Translations under genes and position numbers: made by a program
Source of the DNA: Streptomyces sindenensis
Lineage (GTDB): Bacteria; Actinomycetota; Actinomycetes; Streptomycetales; Streptomycetaceae
Assembly: GCF_014649035.1 (NCBI RefSeq)
Contig: NZ_BMSG01000007.1
Location: 62,001-126,000, forward strand
DNA: 64,000 nt
Reading direction: 5' to 3'
Shown here: positions 1-7,347 of the stretch, piece after piece
Layout of the letters: each line of letters begins with the position of its first letter
Position numbering within the stretch: position 1 is the stretch's first letter
Notes under the pieces: model-generated
Databases searched by the model: none
What the model saw: only the letters and a program-made list of their open reading frames with translations
Told to the model about the DNA's origin: nothing

Positions 1-105
1 CCCACCGAGGGCTACACCCGGGACGGCGGGTGGCCGGAGATGGTCGTCTCCGACCCGGAGACGGCGGCGAAGGTCGACCGCCGCTGGAAGGAATACGGGC
101 TGTGA
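1..105 (+). CDS. UbiD-like menaquinone biosynthesis decarboxylase, C-terminal end only
   Basis: Only the last 34 codons are inside the window; they read in frame from base 1 to TGA at 103-105 and end in WKEYGL. I infer a UbiD-family decarboxylase of the futalosine menaquinone route, because the next genes encode a UbiA-type prenyltransferase, UbiX and MqnE and because this tail resembles streptomycete members as I remember them. No catalytic residue is visible. The stop overlaps the GTG of the next gene (GTGA), so the two are translationally coupled. Confidence 0.6.
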   Translation, partial: PTEGYTRDGGWPEMVVSDPETAAKVDRRWKEYGL

Positions 106-1022
106 GCAGTGCGGCAGAAGCGGCGTCCGTCCAGGGCCCCGCGCCCTCCAGCGGCAAGGTCAGGTCGTTCCTGCGGCTCGTGATGATCGAGCACTCGGTC
201 TTCGCGCTGCCCTTCGCCTACATCGCCGCGCTGACCGCGATGTTCCGGCTGGACGGCACGATCCACTGGGGTGTCCTGCTGCTGGTCACCCTGGCGATGG
301 TGGGGCTGCGGACGTTCGCGATGGCCGCCAACCGGATCATCGACCGGGAGATCGACGCCCGGAACCCGCGCACCGCGGGCCGTGAGCTGGTGACCGGCGC
401 GGTGTCGGTGAAGTCCGCGTGGACCGGCGCGATCGTCGCGCTGGCCGTCTTCCTGGGCGCCGCCGCCCTGCTCAACCCGCTCTGCCTGGTGCTCGCGCCG
501 GTCGCGGTCGTGCCGATGGTGGTCTACCCGTACGGCAAGCGGTTCACGAACTTCCCGCACGCCATCCTGGGGCTCGCGCAGGCCATCGGCCCGGTCGGCG
601 CCTGGCTCGCGGTGACCGGCAGCTGGTCGTGGGACGCGGTGATCCTCGGGCTCGCGGTGGGGATCTGGATCGGCGGCTTCGACCTGATCTTCGCCTGCCA
701 GGACGTCCGGGCCGACCGGGCGCACGGGGTGCTCTCCTTCCCGGCGCGCTTCGGGATCCCGGCCGCGCTGTGGGGCGCGCGGGTCTGCCACGTGATCACG
801 ACCGGGCTGCTGGTGTGGTTCGGGCTGGCCACGGACGCCGAGGTCTTCTACTGGATCGGCATGGCGATCGTCGCCGTGGCGTTCGTCTACGAGCACCGGG
901 TCGTGCGGCCGCACGATCTGTCCCGGCTGAACCGGGCGTTCTTCTCGGTGAACGGCTTCATCGGCATCGCGCTGTTCGCCTGCGCGCTGCTGGACCTGCT
1001 GGCGCGGGGCCTGACCCCGTAA
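102..1022 (+). CDS. mqnP: UbiA-family prenyltransferase of menaquinone biosynthesis
   Basis: A 306-residue integral membrane protein that should attach the polyprenyl chain to the naphthoate-type menaquinone precursor. The first Asp-rich motif of UbiA enzymes is seen as N77-xxx-D81-xxx-D85 and the second as D201-xxx-D205; these bind Mg-diphosphate. About eight hydrophobic segments follow a short polar N-terminus. I chose GTG 102 because it overlaps the preceding stop by GTGA; an upstream start at 30 would run through the coding end of the previous gene. It sits with decarboxylase, UbiX and MqnE genes, which supports the futalosine pathway over heme or ubiquinone routes. Confidence 0.9.
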   Translation: MSSAAEAASVQGPAPSSGKVRSFLRLVMIEHSVFALPFAYIAALTAMFRLDGTIHWGVLLLVTLAMVGLRTFAMAANRIIDREIDARNPRTAGRELVTGAVSVKSAWTGAIVALAVFLGAAALLNPLCLVLAPVAVVPMVVYPYGKRFTNFPHAILGLAQAIGPVGAWLAVTGSWSWDAVILGLAVGIWIGGFDLIFACQDVRADRAHGVLSFPARFGIPAALWGARVCHVITTGLLVWFGLATDAEVFYWIGMAIVAVAFVYEHRVVRPHDLSRLNRAFFSVNGFIGIALFACALLDLLARGLTP

Positions 1023-1047
1023 GCGCGTCCCGGTCGCGCGGGACGGC

Positions 1048-1680
1048 TCAGACCGTGACCAGGTTGTCCGGGCCGCGGCGCGTGGACGGGCGGCGGAAGA
1101 GGAACGCCGCCGCCACTCCGCCGATCAGCCCGAACAGGTGCCCCTGCCAGCTGACGCCCGACTGGGTCGGCAGGACGCCCCAGAGCAGCGAGCCGTAGAC
1201 CACGGCGACACCGACGCCGATGAGGATGTCCCAGGGGCGGCGGTCCACGAAGCCGCGGACCAGCAGATAGCCCAGCAGCCCGAAGACCACACCGGACGCG
1301 CCGAGCGTGATCGTGTTCTCCGGGGCGGTCAGCCAGACGCCGAGGCCGCTGGCCACGATGACCGTGGCCACGACGGCGGCGAACCGGCGGAGCCCGGCGA
1401 GGGCGGCTATGAAGCCGAGGACCAGCAGCGGGACGCTGTTGGAGGCCACGTGCTCCCAGCCGCTGTGCAGGAACGCGGCGGGCACCACGTCCCGCAGCTC
1501 GGACATCTCGCGCGGGCTGATGCCGTAGGTGTCCAGGGCGTGGCCGGTGGCCACGTCGATCCCTTCGAGGACCCACAGCAGGGCCACCCAGCCCCCCACC
1601 AGAAGTCCGGCGGTCAGGGCCCGCGCGCTGCCGGTGGTGCCGTGGTCCGTGGTGCGGTCGGTGGTCCAGTAGTCGCCCAT
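1048..1680 (-). CDS. Rhomboid-family intramembrane serine protease
   Basis: A 210-residue membrane protein with about six hydrophobic segments. The rhomboid catalytic dyad is visible: Ser129 in GASG (127-130) and His181 in QGHLFGLIGG, with H77 and N81 in the HVASN stretch that precedes them, as in the family. It should cleave transmembrane substrates within the bilayer; its substrate cannot be told from sequence. It lies opposite to the menaquinone genes, tail to tail with mqnP (25 bp apart) and head to head with ubiX, so it is transcribed alone. Start ATG at 1680 is the first plausible one before a polar N-terminus. Confidence 0.88.
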   Translation of the reverse strand: MGDYWTTDRTTDHGTTGSARALTAGLLVGGWVALLWVLEGIDVATGHALDTYGISPREMSELRDVVPAAFLHSGWEHVASNSVPLLVLGFIAALAGLRRFAAVVATVIVASGLGVWLTAPENTITLGASGVVFGLLGYLLVRGFVDRRPWDILIGVGVAVVYGSLLWGVLPTQSGVSWQGHLFGLIGGVAAAFLFRRPSTRRGPDNLVTV

Positions 1681-1801
1681 GGTCTGCCCCTGCCCCCGGG
1701 TTGCCCGTCACCCGGAGAACGTCTGTGGCGCCCGCCCGGTTCCGGGTGCCGTGCGCGAAGGCGCGCCGGATAGGCTCGCGGGTGTGGAATCCAGGACTTC
1801 A

Positions 1802-2485
1802 ATGACTCAACAGCGGCGACGGCCTTGGATTGTCGGGGTCTCCGGTGCTTCGGGTACCCCGTTCGCGGCCGCCGTCCTGCGCGGGCTCCTGGCGGCCGGC
1901 GAGAGCGTCGACCTGGTGGTGAGCCGGGCCTCGCGCCTCACGTTGCTGGACGAGACGGGCATCGCCTTCCGGGACGGGCACTGGCGCGAGGACCTGCGGG
2001 TCTGGCTGGATCGCGGCGCCGACGGGAAGCCGGACGCCTTCGCGGTGGGGGACGCGGAGCTGGAGCGCGTACGCCACTGGCCGGCCGGGGATCTGGCCGC
2101 CGGGCCGTCCTCCGGGTCGTACCCGGCGAAGGGGATGCTCATCGTGCCGGCCTCGACGGCCTGTGTGGCCGGAGTGGCGCTCGGTCTGTCGAAGGATCTG
2201 CTCCAGCGGGCCGCGAGCGTGACGCTCAAGGAGCGCCGCCCGCTCGTCGTCGCGGTGCGCGAGACCCCGCTGAGCGGCCAGACGCTGAAGCAGATGGTGG
2301 CCCTGGACGAGGCGGGCGCGGTCGTGCTGCCCGCCTCTCCGGCGTTCTACGCGGGCGCGACGCACATCCAGGACCTGGTGGATTTCGTCGCGGGGCGGGT
2401 GCTGGACGCGGCCGGGGTGGAACACCGGCTGTACCGCCGCTGGGAGGGAGAGCTCGGTGGCGGCTCCCGCAGCCCCGAGGGGTGA
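1802..2485 (+). CDS. ubiX: UbiX-like flavin prenyltransferase
   Basis: A 227-residue UbiX/Pad1-family protein that would make the prenylated FMN cofactor needed by the UbiD-type decarboxylase at the left edge of the window. Visible marks are the flavin-binding SGASG at residues 14-18, the central VPASTACVAGVALGLS stretch and the VVAVRETPLS segment that line the FMN and dimethylallyl-phosphate pocket. ATG 1802 is chosen; an in-frame GTG at 1784 would add six residues. The 120 bp before it separate it from the divergent rhomboid gene and should contain both promoters. Confidence 0.88.
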   Translation: MTQQRRRPWIVGVSGASGTPFAAAVLRGLLAAGESVDLVVSRASRLTLLDETGIAFRDGHWREDLRVWLDRGADGKPDAFAVGDAELERVRHWPAGDLAAGPSSGSYPAKGMLIVPASTACVAGVALGLSKDLLQRAASVTLKERRPLVVAVRETPLSGQTLKQMVALDEAGAVVLPASPAFYAGATHIQDLVDFVAGRVLDAAGVEHRLYRRWEGELGGGSRSPEG

Positions 2486-2495
2486 GAGGCCCGGG

Positions 2496-2630
2496 TCAGC
2501 GCTTCTTGTGCGAGCGCGGGGAGCGGGTCTTGTCGACGCGGTGCGCGGCGGCGGGCTGGTGGGCACGCGAGCGGTTGGCCAGGTCCTGCAGCTCGCGCAT
2601 CCGGGCGTAGGCCATCTCGATCGTGTACAC
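2496..2630 (-). CDS. Small basic protein of unknown function (44 aa)
   Basis: A short reading frame starting at GTG 2630 with AGGAG about eleven bases upstream. It encodes a 44-residue product beginning with an amphipathic helix (YTIEMAYARMRELQDLANR) and ending in a Lys/Arg/His-rich tail. I do not recognise a named family. The regular codon use in the helix, the Shine-Dalgarno sequence and its position opposite the Lrp/AsnC regulator argue for a real gene. A longer form starting at 2705 is possible but would overlap the presumed promoter of the divergent regulator. Confidence 0.5.
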   Translation of the reverse strand: MYTIEMAYARMRELQDLANRSRAHQPAAAHRVDKTRSPRSHKKR

Positions 2631-2763
2631 GGTGAAGTTCACTCCTGAAGATTCGAAAGCGTTTCTTGGATGTTCTAGAAGATTTGCAGGGTGTCGGCCC
2701 TGCATGCCTTAGATTCTACACGTAAACTCGCGGTACTGCTGAACAATGGAAGGTTTCAGTCAT

Positions 2764-3219
2764 ATGGACGCGGTGGACAGGCAGCTCATCCAGGCCCTCA
2801 GGGAGAACGGCAGGGCCTCGTACGCCGAGCTGGGACGGCTCGTGGGGCTCTCCGGGCCCAGCGTCACCGACCGCATCAACCGGCTGGAAACCGCCGGTGT
2901 CATCACCGGCTACCGCGCCACCGTCGACTCCGCGTCGCTGGGCCTCGGCGTCACCGCGCTGATCGGGATCTCGCTCTCGGACGCCGCCGACCACGAGGAC
3001 GTGGCGCACCGCCTCAAGGACCTCGCGGAGATCGAGGACTGCTGGTTCATCGCGGGCGACGACTCGTACATGCTCAAGGTGCGCGTCGGCGACGTGGACG
3101 GCCTGGAGAAGACGATCCGCCGCCTCAGCGGCACGAAGGGCGTCTCGCGGACGCGCACGACGATCGTGCTCTCCACCAAGTGGGAGAACCGGGTCGGGGA
3201 ACTCCCGGAAGAGTCGTAG
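2764..3219 (+). CDS. Lrp/AsnC-family transcriptional regulator
   Basis: A 151-residue regulator with the classic layout: an N-terminal winged helix (residues about 3-52, with ELGRLVGLSGPSVTDRINRL as the helix-turn-helix) and a C-terminal RAM ligand-binding domain. The start ATG 2764 has GGAAGG about ten bases upstream; ATG 2746 is in frame but has no such site. It lies just before mqnE in the same direction and after ubiX, so it may sense a metabolite linked to menaquinone or amino-acid status; that role is inference from position. Confidence 0.88.
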   Translation: MDAVDRQLIQALRENGRASYAELGRLVGLSGPSVTDRINRLETAGVITGYRATVDSASLGLGVTALIGISLSDAADHEDVAHRLKDLAEIEDCWFIAGDDSYMLKVRVGDVDGLEKTIRRLSGTKGVSRTRTTIVLSTKWENRVGELPEES

Positions 3220-3268
3220 GCGTACGGTTGGTCGGAGTCTGATACACGGAGATATGGGAGGCGGCCTA

Positions 3269-4432
3269 GTGGACGCGGGACTCAAGCGCGAGCTGGAGGA
3301 GAAGGTCCGGGCCGGCGAGCGGCTGACCCGCGAGGACGGGATCGCCCTGTACGCGTCCGACGACCTGGCGTGGCTGGGCGGCCTGGCGCACGAGGTGCGC
3401 ACGCGCAAGAACGGCGACGTGGTGCACTTCAACGTCAACCGTCACCTCAACATGACGAACGTGTGCACCGCCTCGTGCGCGTACTGCTCGTTCCAGCGCA
3501 AGCCGGGCGAGAAGGACGCGTACACGATGCGCATCGAGGAGGCCGTCCGCCTCGCCAAGGCGATGGAGAACGAGAACCTCACCGAGCTCCACATCGTCAA
3601 CGGCCTCCACCCGACCCTCCCGTGGCGCTACTACCCGCGCTCGCTCAGCGCGCTGAAGGAAGCCCTGCCGGACGTGGCGCTGAAGGCGTTCACGGCGACG
3701 GAGATCCACCACTTCGAGACGATCTCCGGGCTCTCGGCCTCCGAGATCCTCGACGAGCTGATCGAGGCCGGTCTCGAATCGCTGACCGGCGGCGGCGCGG
3801 AGATCTTCGACTGGGAGGTCCGCCAGCACATCGTCGACCACCGCACCCACTGGGAGGACTGGTCGCGCATCCACCGCCTCGCGCACGAGAAGGGGCTCAA
3901 GACCCCCGCGACGATGCTGTACGGGCACATCGAGGAGCACCGTCACCGCGTCGACCACGTGCTGCGGCTGCGGGAGATGCAGGACGAGACCGGCGGCTTC
4001 CAGGTCTTCATCCCGCTGCGCTACCAGCACGACTTCGTGGACATGAAGGACGGCAAGGTCCGCAACAAGCTCCAGGCGCGCACGACGATGGCGACCGGCG
4101 CGGAGGCGCTGAAGACCTTCGCGGTCTCCCGTCTCCTCTTCGACAACGTCCCGCACGTGAAGGTGTTCTGGGTGATGCATGGCGTGCAGACCGCCCAGCT
4201 CGCGCTCCAGCACGGCGCGGACGACATGGACGGCTCGGTCGTCGAGTACAAGATCACGCACGACGCCGACGACTTCGGTACGCCGAACAAGCTCGGCCGC
4301 GACGACCTGCTCGACCTGATCCGCGACGCCGGTTTCCGGCCGGTCGAGCGGAACACCCGGTACGAGATCCTGCGCGAGTACCCGGGCCCGGACGCGGACC
4401 TGCGCGAGTCGCCGCAGCCGATGCGCGTCTGA
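3269..4432 (+). CDS. mqnE: Aminofutalosine synthase MqnE (radical SAM)
   Basis: A 387-residue radical SAM enzyme that joins the enolpyruvyl-benzoate intermediate to adenosine in the futalosine menaquinone pathway. The [4Fe-4S] motif is C66-xxx-C70-xx-C73 (CTASCAYC). Further conserved marks are the ELHIVNGLHP stretch and the GGGAEIF segment that bind SAM and substrate in MqnE/MqnC/CofH-type enzymes. GTG 3269 is chosen because GGAGG lies eight bases upstream; ATG 3254 is in frame but has no suitable site. A strong hairpin terminator follows at 4478. Confidence 0.94.
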   Translation: MDAGLKRELEEKVRAGERLTREDGIALYASDDLAWLGGLAHEVRTRKNGDVVHFNVNRHLNMTNVCTASCAYCSFQRKPGEKDAYTMRIEEAVRLAKAMENENLTELHIVNGLHPTLPWRYYPRSLSALKEALPDVALKAFTATEIHHFETISGLSASEILDELIEAGLESLTGGGAEIFDWEVRQHIVDHRTHWEDWSRIHRLAHEKGLKTPATMLYGHIEEHRHRVDHVLRLREMQDETGGFQVFIPLRYQHDFVDMKDGKVRNKLQARTTMATGAEALKTFAVSRLLFDNVPHVKVFWVMHGVQTAQLALQHGADDMDGSVVEYKITHDADDFGTPNKLGRDDLLDLIRDAGFRPVERNTRYEILREYPGPDADLRESPQPMRV

Positions 4433-4477
4433 GGTGTGTCCCGTGACGTACGTCTGAGGTGCGTCCCGTGATGCACG

Positions 4478-4509
4478 AAGCCCCGGCCGCCGTCCCCGGC
4501 CGGGGCTTT
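4478..4509 (+). terminator. Rho-independent terminator after mqnE
   Basis: A perfect 11-bp stem (AAGCCCCGGCC at 4478-4488 with GGCCGGGGCTT at 4498-4508) and a 9-base loop, followed by TTTC. It lies 45 bp after the mqnE stop and before the next promoter. Confidence 0.85.
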
Positions 4510-4563
4510 CGCATGGTCCGGACGAGGTTGAGCCACCCTCGGAGTAATGCTTACTGTTGCACT

Positions 4564-5103
4564 ATGGCCCTTACCTTTGAGTTCGATCCCTCCTTCACCC
4601 CCGATCTCCGTGACGGCATCACCGCCCTGTGGGCCGATGTGACCAACGCGGGCGGAGCCGTCGGCTTCGTACCGCCCGTCACCCCCGAGGAGGTCCGGCC
4701 CGATCTGCTCAAGCACCTCGCCGCCATGGAGAGGGGCACGGTCAGGCTCCTGGTCGGCCGGGACGAGGACGGCGCGGTCGTCGCCACGGCCTTCCTCACG
4801 CTCAACGAGCACCGGCTGATGAAGCACTGGCTGTGGCTCTACACGGTCATGGTCCACCCCCGCCTCCAGGGCCAGGGCTGCGGCCGCGATCTCATGGCGG
4901 CCGCAGCCGACGCCGCGCGCTCCATCGAGGGCATCGAGGCCATCCGGCTCACCTGCCGGGGCGGCACCGGCAACGACCGCTTCTACACCGGCTGCGGCTA
5001 CAAGGAGGTCGGCCGGGTCCCGGACGCCATCCGCCTCGCCCCCGGCGACGACCGGGAGGACATCATCATGCTGCTGCCACTGGGAGCCGCGGCAACCCCC
5101 TGA
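4564..5103 (+). CDS. GNAT-family N-acetyltransferase
   Basis: A 179-residue single-domain acetyltransferase. The acetyl-CoA binding region is visible as VMVHPRLQGQGCGRDLMAAA (around residues 96-115), the R/Q-x-x-G-x-G/A motif A of GNATs, followed by a strand and helix ending in FYTGCGYKEVG near the C-terminus. The acceptor substrate is unknown. The start is ATG 4564, about 55 bp after the mqnE terminator; no clear Shine-Dalgarno precedes it, so it may be leaderless. The downstream DUF4229 gene is in the same direction 75 bp away. Confidence 0.85.
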   Translation: MALTFEFDPSFTPDLRDGITALWADVTNAGGAVGFVPPVTPEEVRPDLLKHLAAMERGTVRLLVGRDEDGAVVATAFLTLNEHRLMKHWLWLYTVMVHPRLQGQGCGRDLMAAAADAARSIEGIEAIRLTCRGGTGNDRFYTGCGYKEVGRVPDAIRLAPGDDREDIIMLLPLGAAATP

Positions 5104-5178
5104 ACCGAGAGAATTCGGGCCATGCTTCACTGGACGGGCAGAAGTGTGCCGACAGTCCATGGGAAGAGAGGGCCAGCC

Positions 5179-5472
5179 GTGTCCGCTGCCAAGCCGAGCG
5201 CGATGATCCGTTACACGGCGTTGCGTCTGCTGATCTTCGTCGGCTGCTTCTTCGTCGCCGGTGTCGCCGTCCACTTCGGGCTGATCCCCTCGGGCCTCGG
5301 CGGCTCCAACATGATCTGGGTGATCCTCCTCGGCCTCGTCCTCTCCGCCCCGCTCAGCTATGTACTGCTGCGCAAGCAGCGCGACGAGATGTCCCAGCAG
5401 ATCGTCGCCGGCGTCGACCGCACCAAGGCCCGCCTGGACGCCAACCGCACCCGCGAGGACGCCGTTCAGTAA
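5179..5472 (+). CDS. DUF4229 small membrane protein
   Basis: A 97-residue protein with two hydrophobic helices (about residues 13-35 and 44-64) followed by a charged, helical C-terminus (LRKQRDEMSQQIVAGVDRTKARLDANR). This layout and the sequence match the actinobacterial DUF4229 family, whose function is unknown. GTG 5179 has GAGAGG upstream. It probably sits in the cytoplasmic membrane with its tail inside. A compound hairpin terminator follows at 5514. Confidence 0.8.
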   Translation: MSAAKPSAMIRYTALRLLIFVGCFFVAGVAVHFGLIPSGLGGSNMIWVILLGLVLSAPLSYVLLRKQRDEMSQQIVAGVDRTKARLDANRTREDAVQ

Positions 5473-5513
5473 GGTTCCTCACACGCGCGCCGCGCGACCC
5501 CTTCCTCTCTGCC

Positions 5514-5552
5514 GGACCCCGTACCGGAGCGAACCGCTCCAGCACGGGGTCC
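5514..5552 (+). terminator. Two-tier hairpin terminator after the DUF4229 gene
   Basis: Outer stem GGACCCCGT (5514-5522) pairs with ACGGGGTCC (5544-5552); inside it GGAGC (5526-5530) pairs with GCTCC (5536-5540). Both arms are perfect. There is no long U tract, as is common in Streptomyces. Confidence 0.65.
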
Positions 5553-5607
5553 GCGGCGTTTTCCGGACAGGTGCGGGGCGGGAACGGCGCCCCTGAGCCA
5601 AAGAAGG

Positions 5608-5626
5608 ACTTTGAGGTTCTCAAAGT
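5608..5626. promoter_or_regulatory. Inverted repeat upstream of the dicarboxylate symporter, candidate operator
   Basis: Perfect 8-bp arms ACTTTGAG and CTCAAAGT around a GTT spacer, in an AT-rich island within very GC-rich DNA and 250 bp before the symporter start. No regulator gene adjoins it, so the binder would act in trans. Confidence 0.45.
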
Positions 5627-5875
5627 TCAAGTGTTAACGTATTCAATGTGAAGACAGCTGTGCGCCTCCGTCATGCCGCGAGCCCCCCGCTCGTGGCGCG
5701 CCTGCATGTCGACCTCTGCCGCTGTATGTCCGCGGTCTGTTGCCGCCAGGTCTGATACGGCATCATGCAGCGGCGCCGCCCCTCGACGCGGGCGCCGCGA
5801 CCCCGTCCCCGTTCCATCGCACGACCGCACGGATGGCTTCCGTGTGTCCCGATGCGTCCTCACTGGAGTGTGTCC

Positions 5876-7264
5876 GTGTCCGCGAACCCCGCGTCCACCG
5901 CCCCCGAGGCCGAGCAGCCCACAGGCTCCGGCTCCGGGTCCCGTCCCCGTATACCCAAGGTCCCGTTCTGGGCCCAGATCGTCACCGGTCTGGTCCTCGG
6001 TGTGCTGCTCGGCTGGCTGGCCCGCAGCCAGGACCTCGGCTGGCTCGTCACCACCCTCGACGAGATCGGCTCGCTCTTCGTCCAACTGCTGAAGCTGGCC
6101 GTCGCCCCGCTGGTCTTCTTCGCGATCCTCGTGTCGATCACCAACCTGCGGCAGGTCAACAACGCCGCCCGGCTGGCCACCCGCACCCTGCTCTGGTTCA
6201 TGATCACCTCGCTGATCGCGGTCGCCATCGGCCTCACGATCGGTCTGGTCACCAACCCGGGCTCGGGCACCGGCCTGACGCCGAAGGACGGCGCGCTCTC
6301 CGAGACCAAGGGCAGCTGGATCGACTTCCTGACCGGCATCGTCCCCGGTGACGTGATCACGCCGTTCACCGAGCTGAACGTGCTCCAGATCGTCTTCATG
6401 GCCGCCGTCGCCGGTATCGCCGCCCTCAAGCTCGGCGACAGGGCCAAGCCGATCCTCACCCTCAGCCAGGCGATCCTGGAGCTGCTCCAGAAGGCCCTGT
6501 GGTGGGTCATCCGCCTCGCCCCGATCGGCACCGTCGGCCTCATCGGCTACGCCATCGCCGACTACGGCTGGGACCTCATCGGCAAGTACGCGACGTTCAC
6601 CGCCGACGTCTACATCGGCTGCGCCCTGGTGATGTTCGGCGTCTACCCGCTGCTCCTGGCCACCGTCGCCAAGATCAGCCCGCTCCAGTTCTTCAAGGGC
6701 GCCTGGCCCGCGATCCAGCTGGCCTTCGTCTCCCGCTCCTCGGTCGGCACCATGCCGGTCACCCAGCGGGTCACCGAGCGCCTCGGCGTCCCGAAGGAGT
6801 ACGCCTCGTTCGCCGTGCCGTTCGGCGCGACCACGAAGATGGACGGCTGCGCCGCGATCTACCCCGCGCTGGCGGCGATCTTCATCGCGCAGATCTTCGA
6901 CGTGCAGCTGGGCATCGGCGACTACCTCCTGATCGCCTTCGTCTCGGTGATCGGCTCGGCGGCCACCGCCGGACTCACCGGCGCGACGGTCATGCTGACC
7001 CTCACCCTGTCCACGCTGGGCCTCCCGCTGGAGGGCGTCGGCCTGCTCATGGCCATCGACCCGATCCTGGACATGATGCGCACCGCCACCAACGTGGCCG
7101 GCCAGGCGCTGGTCCCGGTGATCGTCGCGGCCCGCGAGAAGATCCTCGACCACGACGCGTACAACTCCGCCTCGCCCTCCCCGATCGACTCCTTCGGCGA
7201 CGACGCCGACCGCGAAGAGATCCGCGACGCGGAGCCGAAGACCGCGGTGCCCGCCACCGCGTAG
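5876..7264 (+). CDS. Dicarboxylate/amino acid:cation symporter (DAACS family)
   Basis: A 462-residue secondary transporter of the glutamate/C4-dicarboxylate:cation symporter family. Family signatures are visible: the Ser-rich reentrant loop SRSSVGTMPVTQRV and the TKMDGCAAIYPALAAIFIAQ stretch corresponding to the NMDG sodium/substrate site, with eight hydrophobic segments. GTG 5876 is chosen because GGAG lies seven bases upstream; starts further up would add an Arg/Pro-rich stretch unlike a transporter. The C-terminus is a short acidic tail. It is monocistronic, bounded by terminators on both sides. It probably takes up C4-dicarboxylates or acidic amino acids. Confidence 0.9.
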   Translation: MSANPASTAPEAEQPTGSGSGSRPRIPKVPFWAQIVTGLVLGVLLGWLARSQDLGWLVTTLDEIGSLFVQLLKLAVAPLVFFAILVSITNLRQVNNAARLATRTLLWFMITSLIAVAIGLTIGLVTNPGSGTGLTPKDGALSETKGSWIDFLTGIVPGDVITPFTELNVLQIVFMAAVAGIAALKLGDRAKPILTLSQAILELLQKALWWVIRLAPIGTVGLIGYAIADYGWDLIGKYATFTADVYIGCALVMFGVYPLLLATVAKISPLQFFKGAWPAIQLAFVSRSSVGTMPVTQRVTERLGVPKEYASFAVPFGATTKMDGCAAIYPALAAIFIAQIFDVQLGIGDYLLIAFVSVIGSAATAGLTGATVMLTLTLSTLGLPLEGVGLLMAIDPILDMMRTATNVAGQALVPVIVAAREKILDHDAYNSASPSPIDSFGDDADREEIRDAEPKTAVPATA

Positions 7265-7284
7265 CGCACCGGCGGACACGACAA

Positions 7285-7329
7285 CGCCCCCGGGCCACCA
7301 CGTATCCGTACGTGGACGGCCCGGGGGCG
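7285..7329. terminator. Bidirectional terminator between convergent genes
   Basis: A perfect 12-bp stem (CGCCCCCGGGCC at 7285-7296 with GGCCCGGGGGCG at 7318-7329) encloses a second small hairpin CCACGTATCCGTACGTGG. It separates the symporter from the convergent esterase gene. Confidence 0.75.
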
Positions 7330-7347
7330 CTGTCGTGGCCTCCCCCG

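Larger units (their letters stand above)
5473..5875. other. Intergenic region with symporter promoter
   Basis: This 403-bp gap holds the hairpin at 5514-5552, then an AT-richer island around 5600-5650 with the inverted repeat at 5608-5626 and the sequence GTTAACGTATTCAAT, which is a plausible promoter area for the symporter. I see no convincing gene in it. Confidence 0.6.

Noticed and set aside
2655..2672. GAAAGCGTTTC as a third pectin-regulon operator
   Set aside because: It is not palindromic enough (GCGTTT instead of GCGCTT) and lies in the menaquinone block.
5627..7279. 550-codon frame opposite the dicarboxylate symporter
   Set aside because: Asp/Gly/Arg/Glu-rich shadow of a clear transporter gene.
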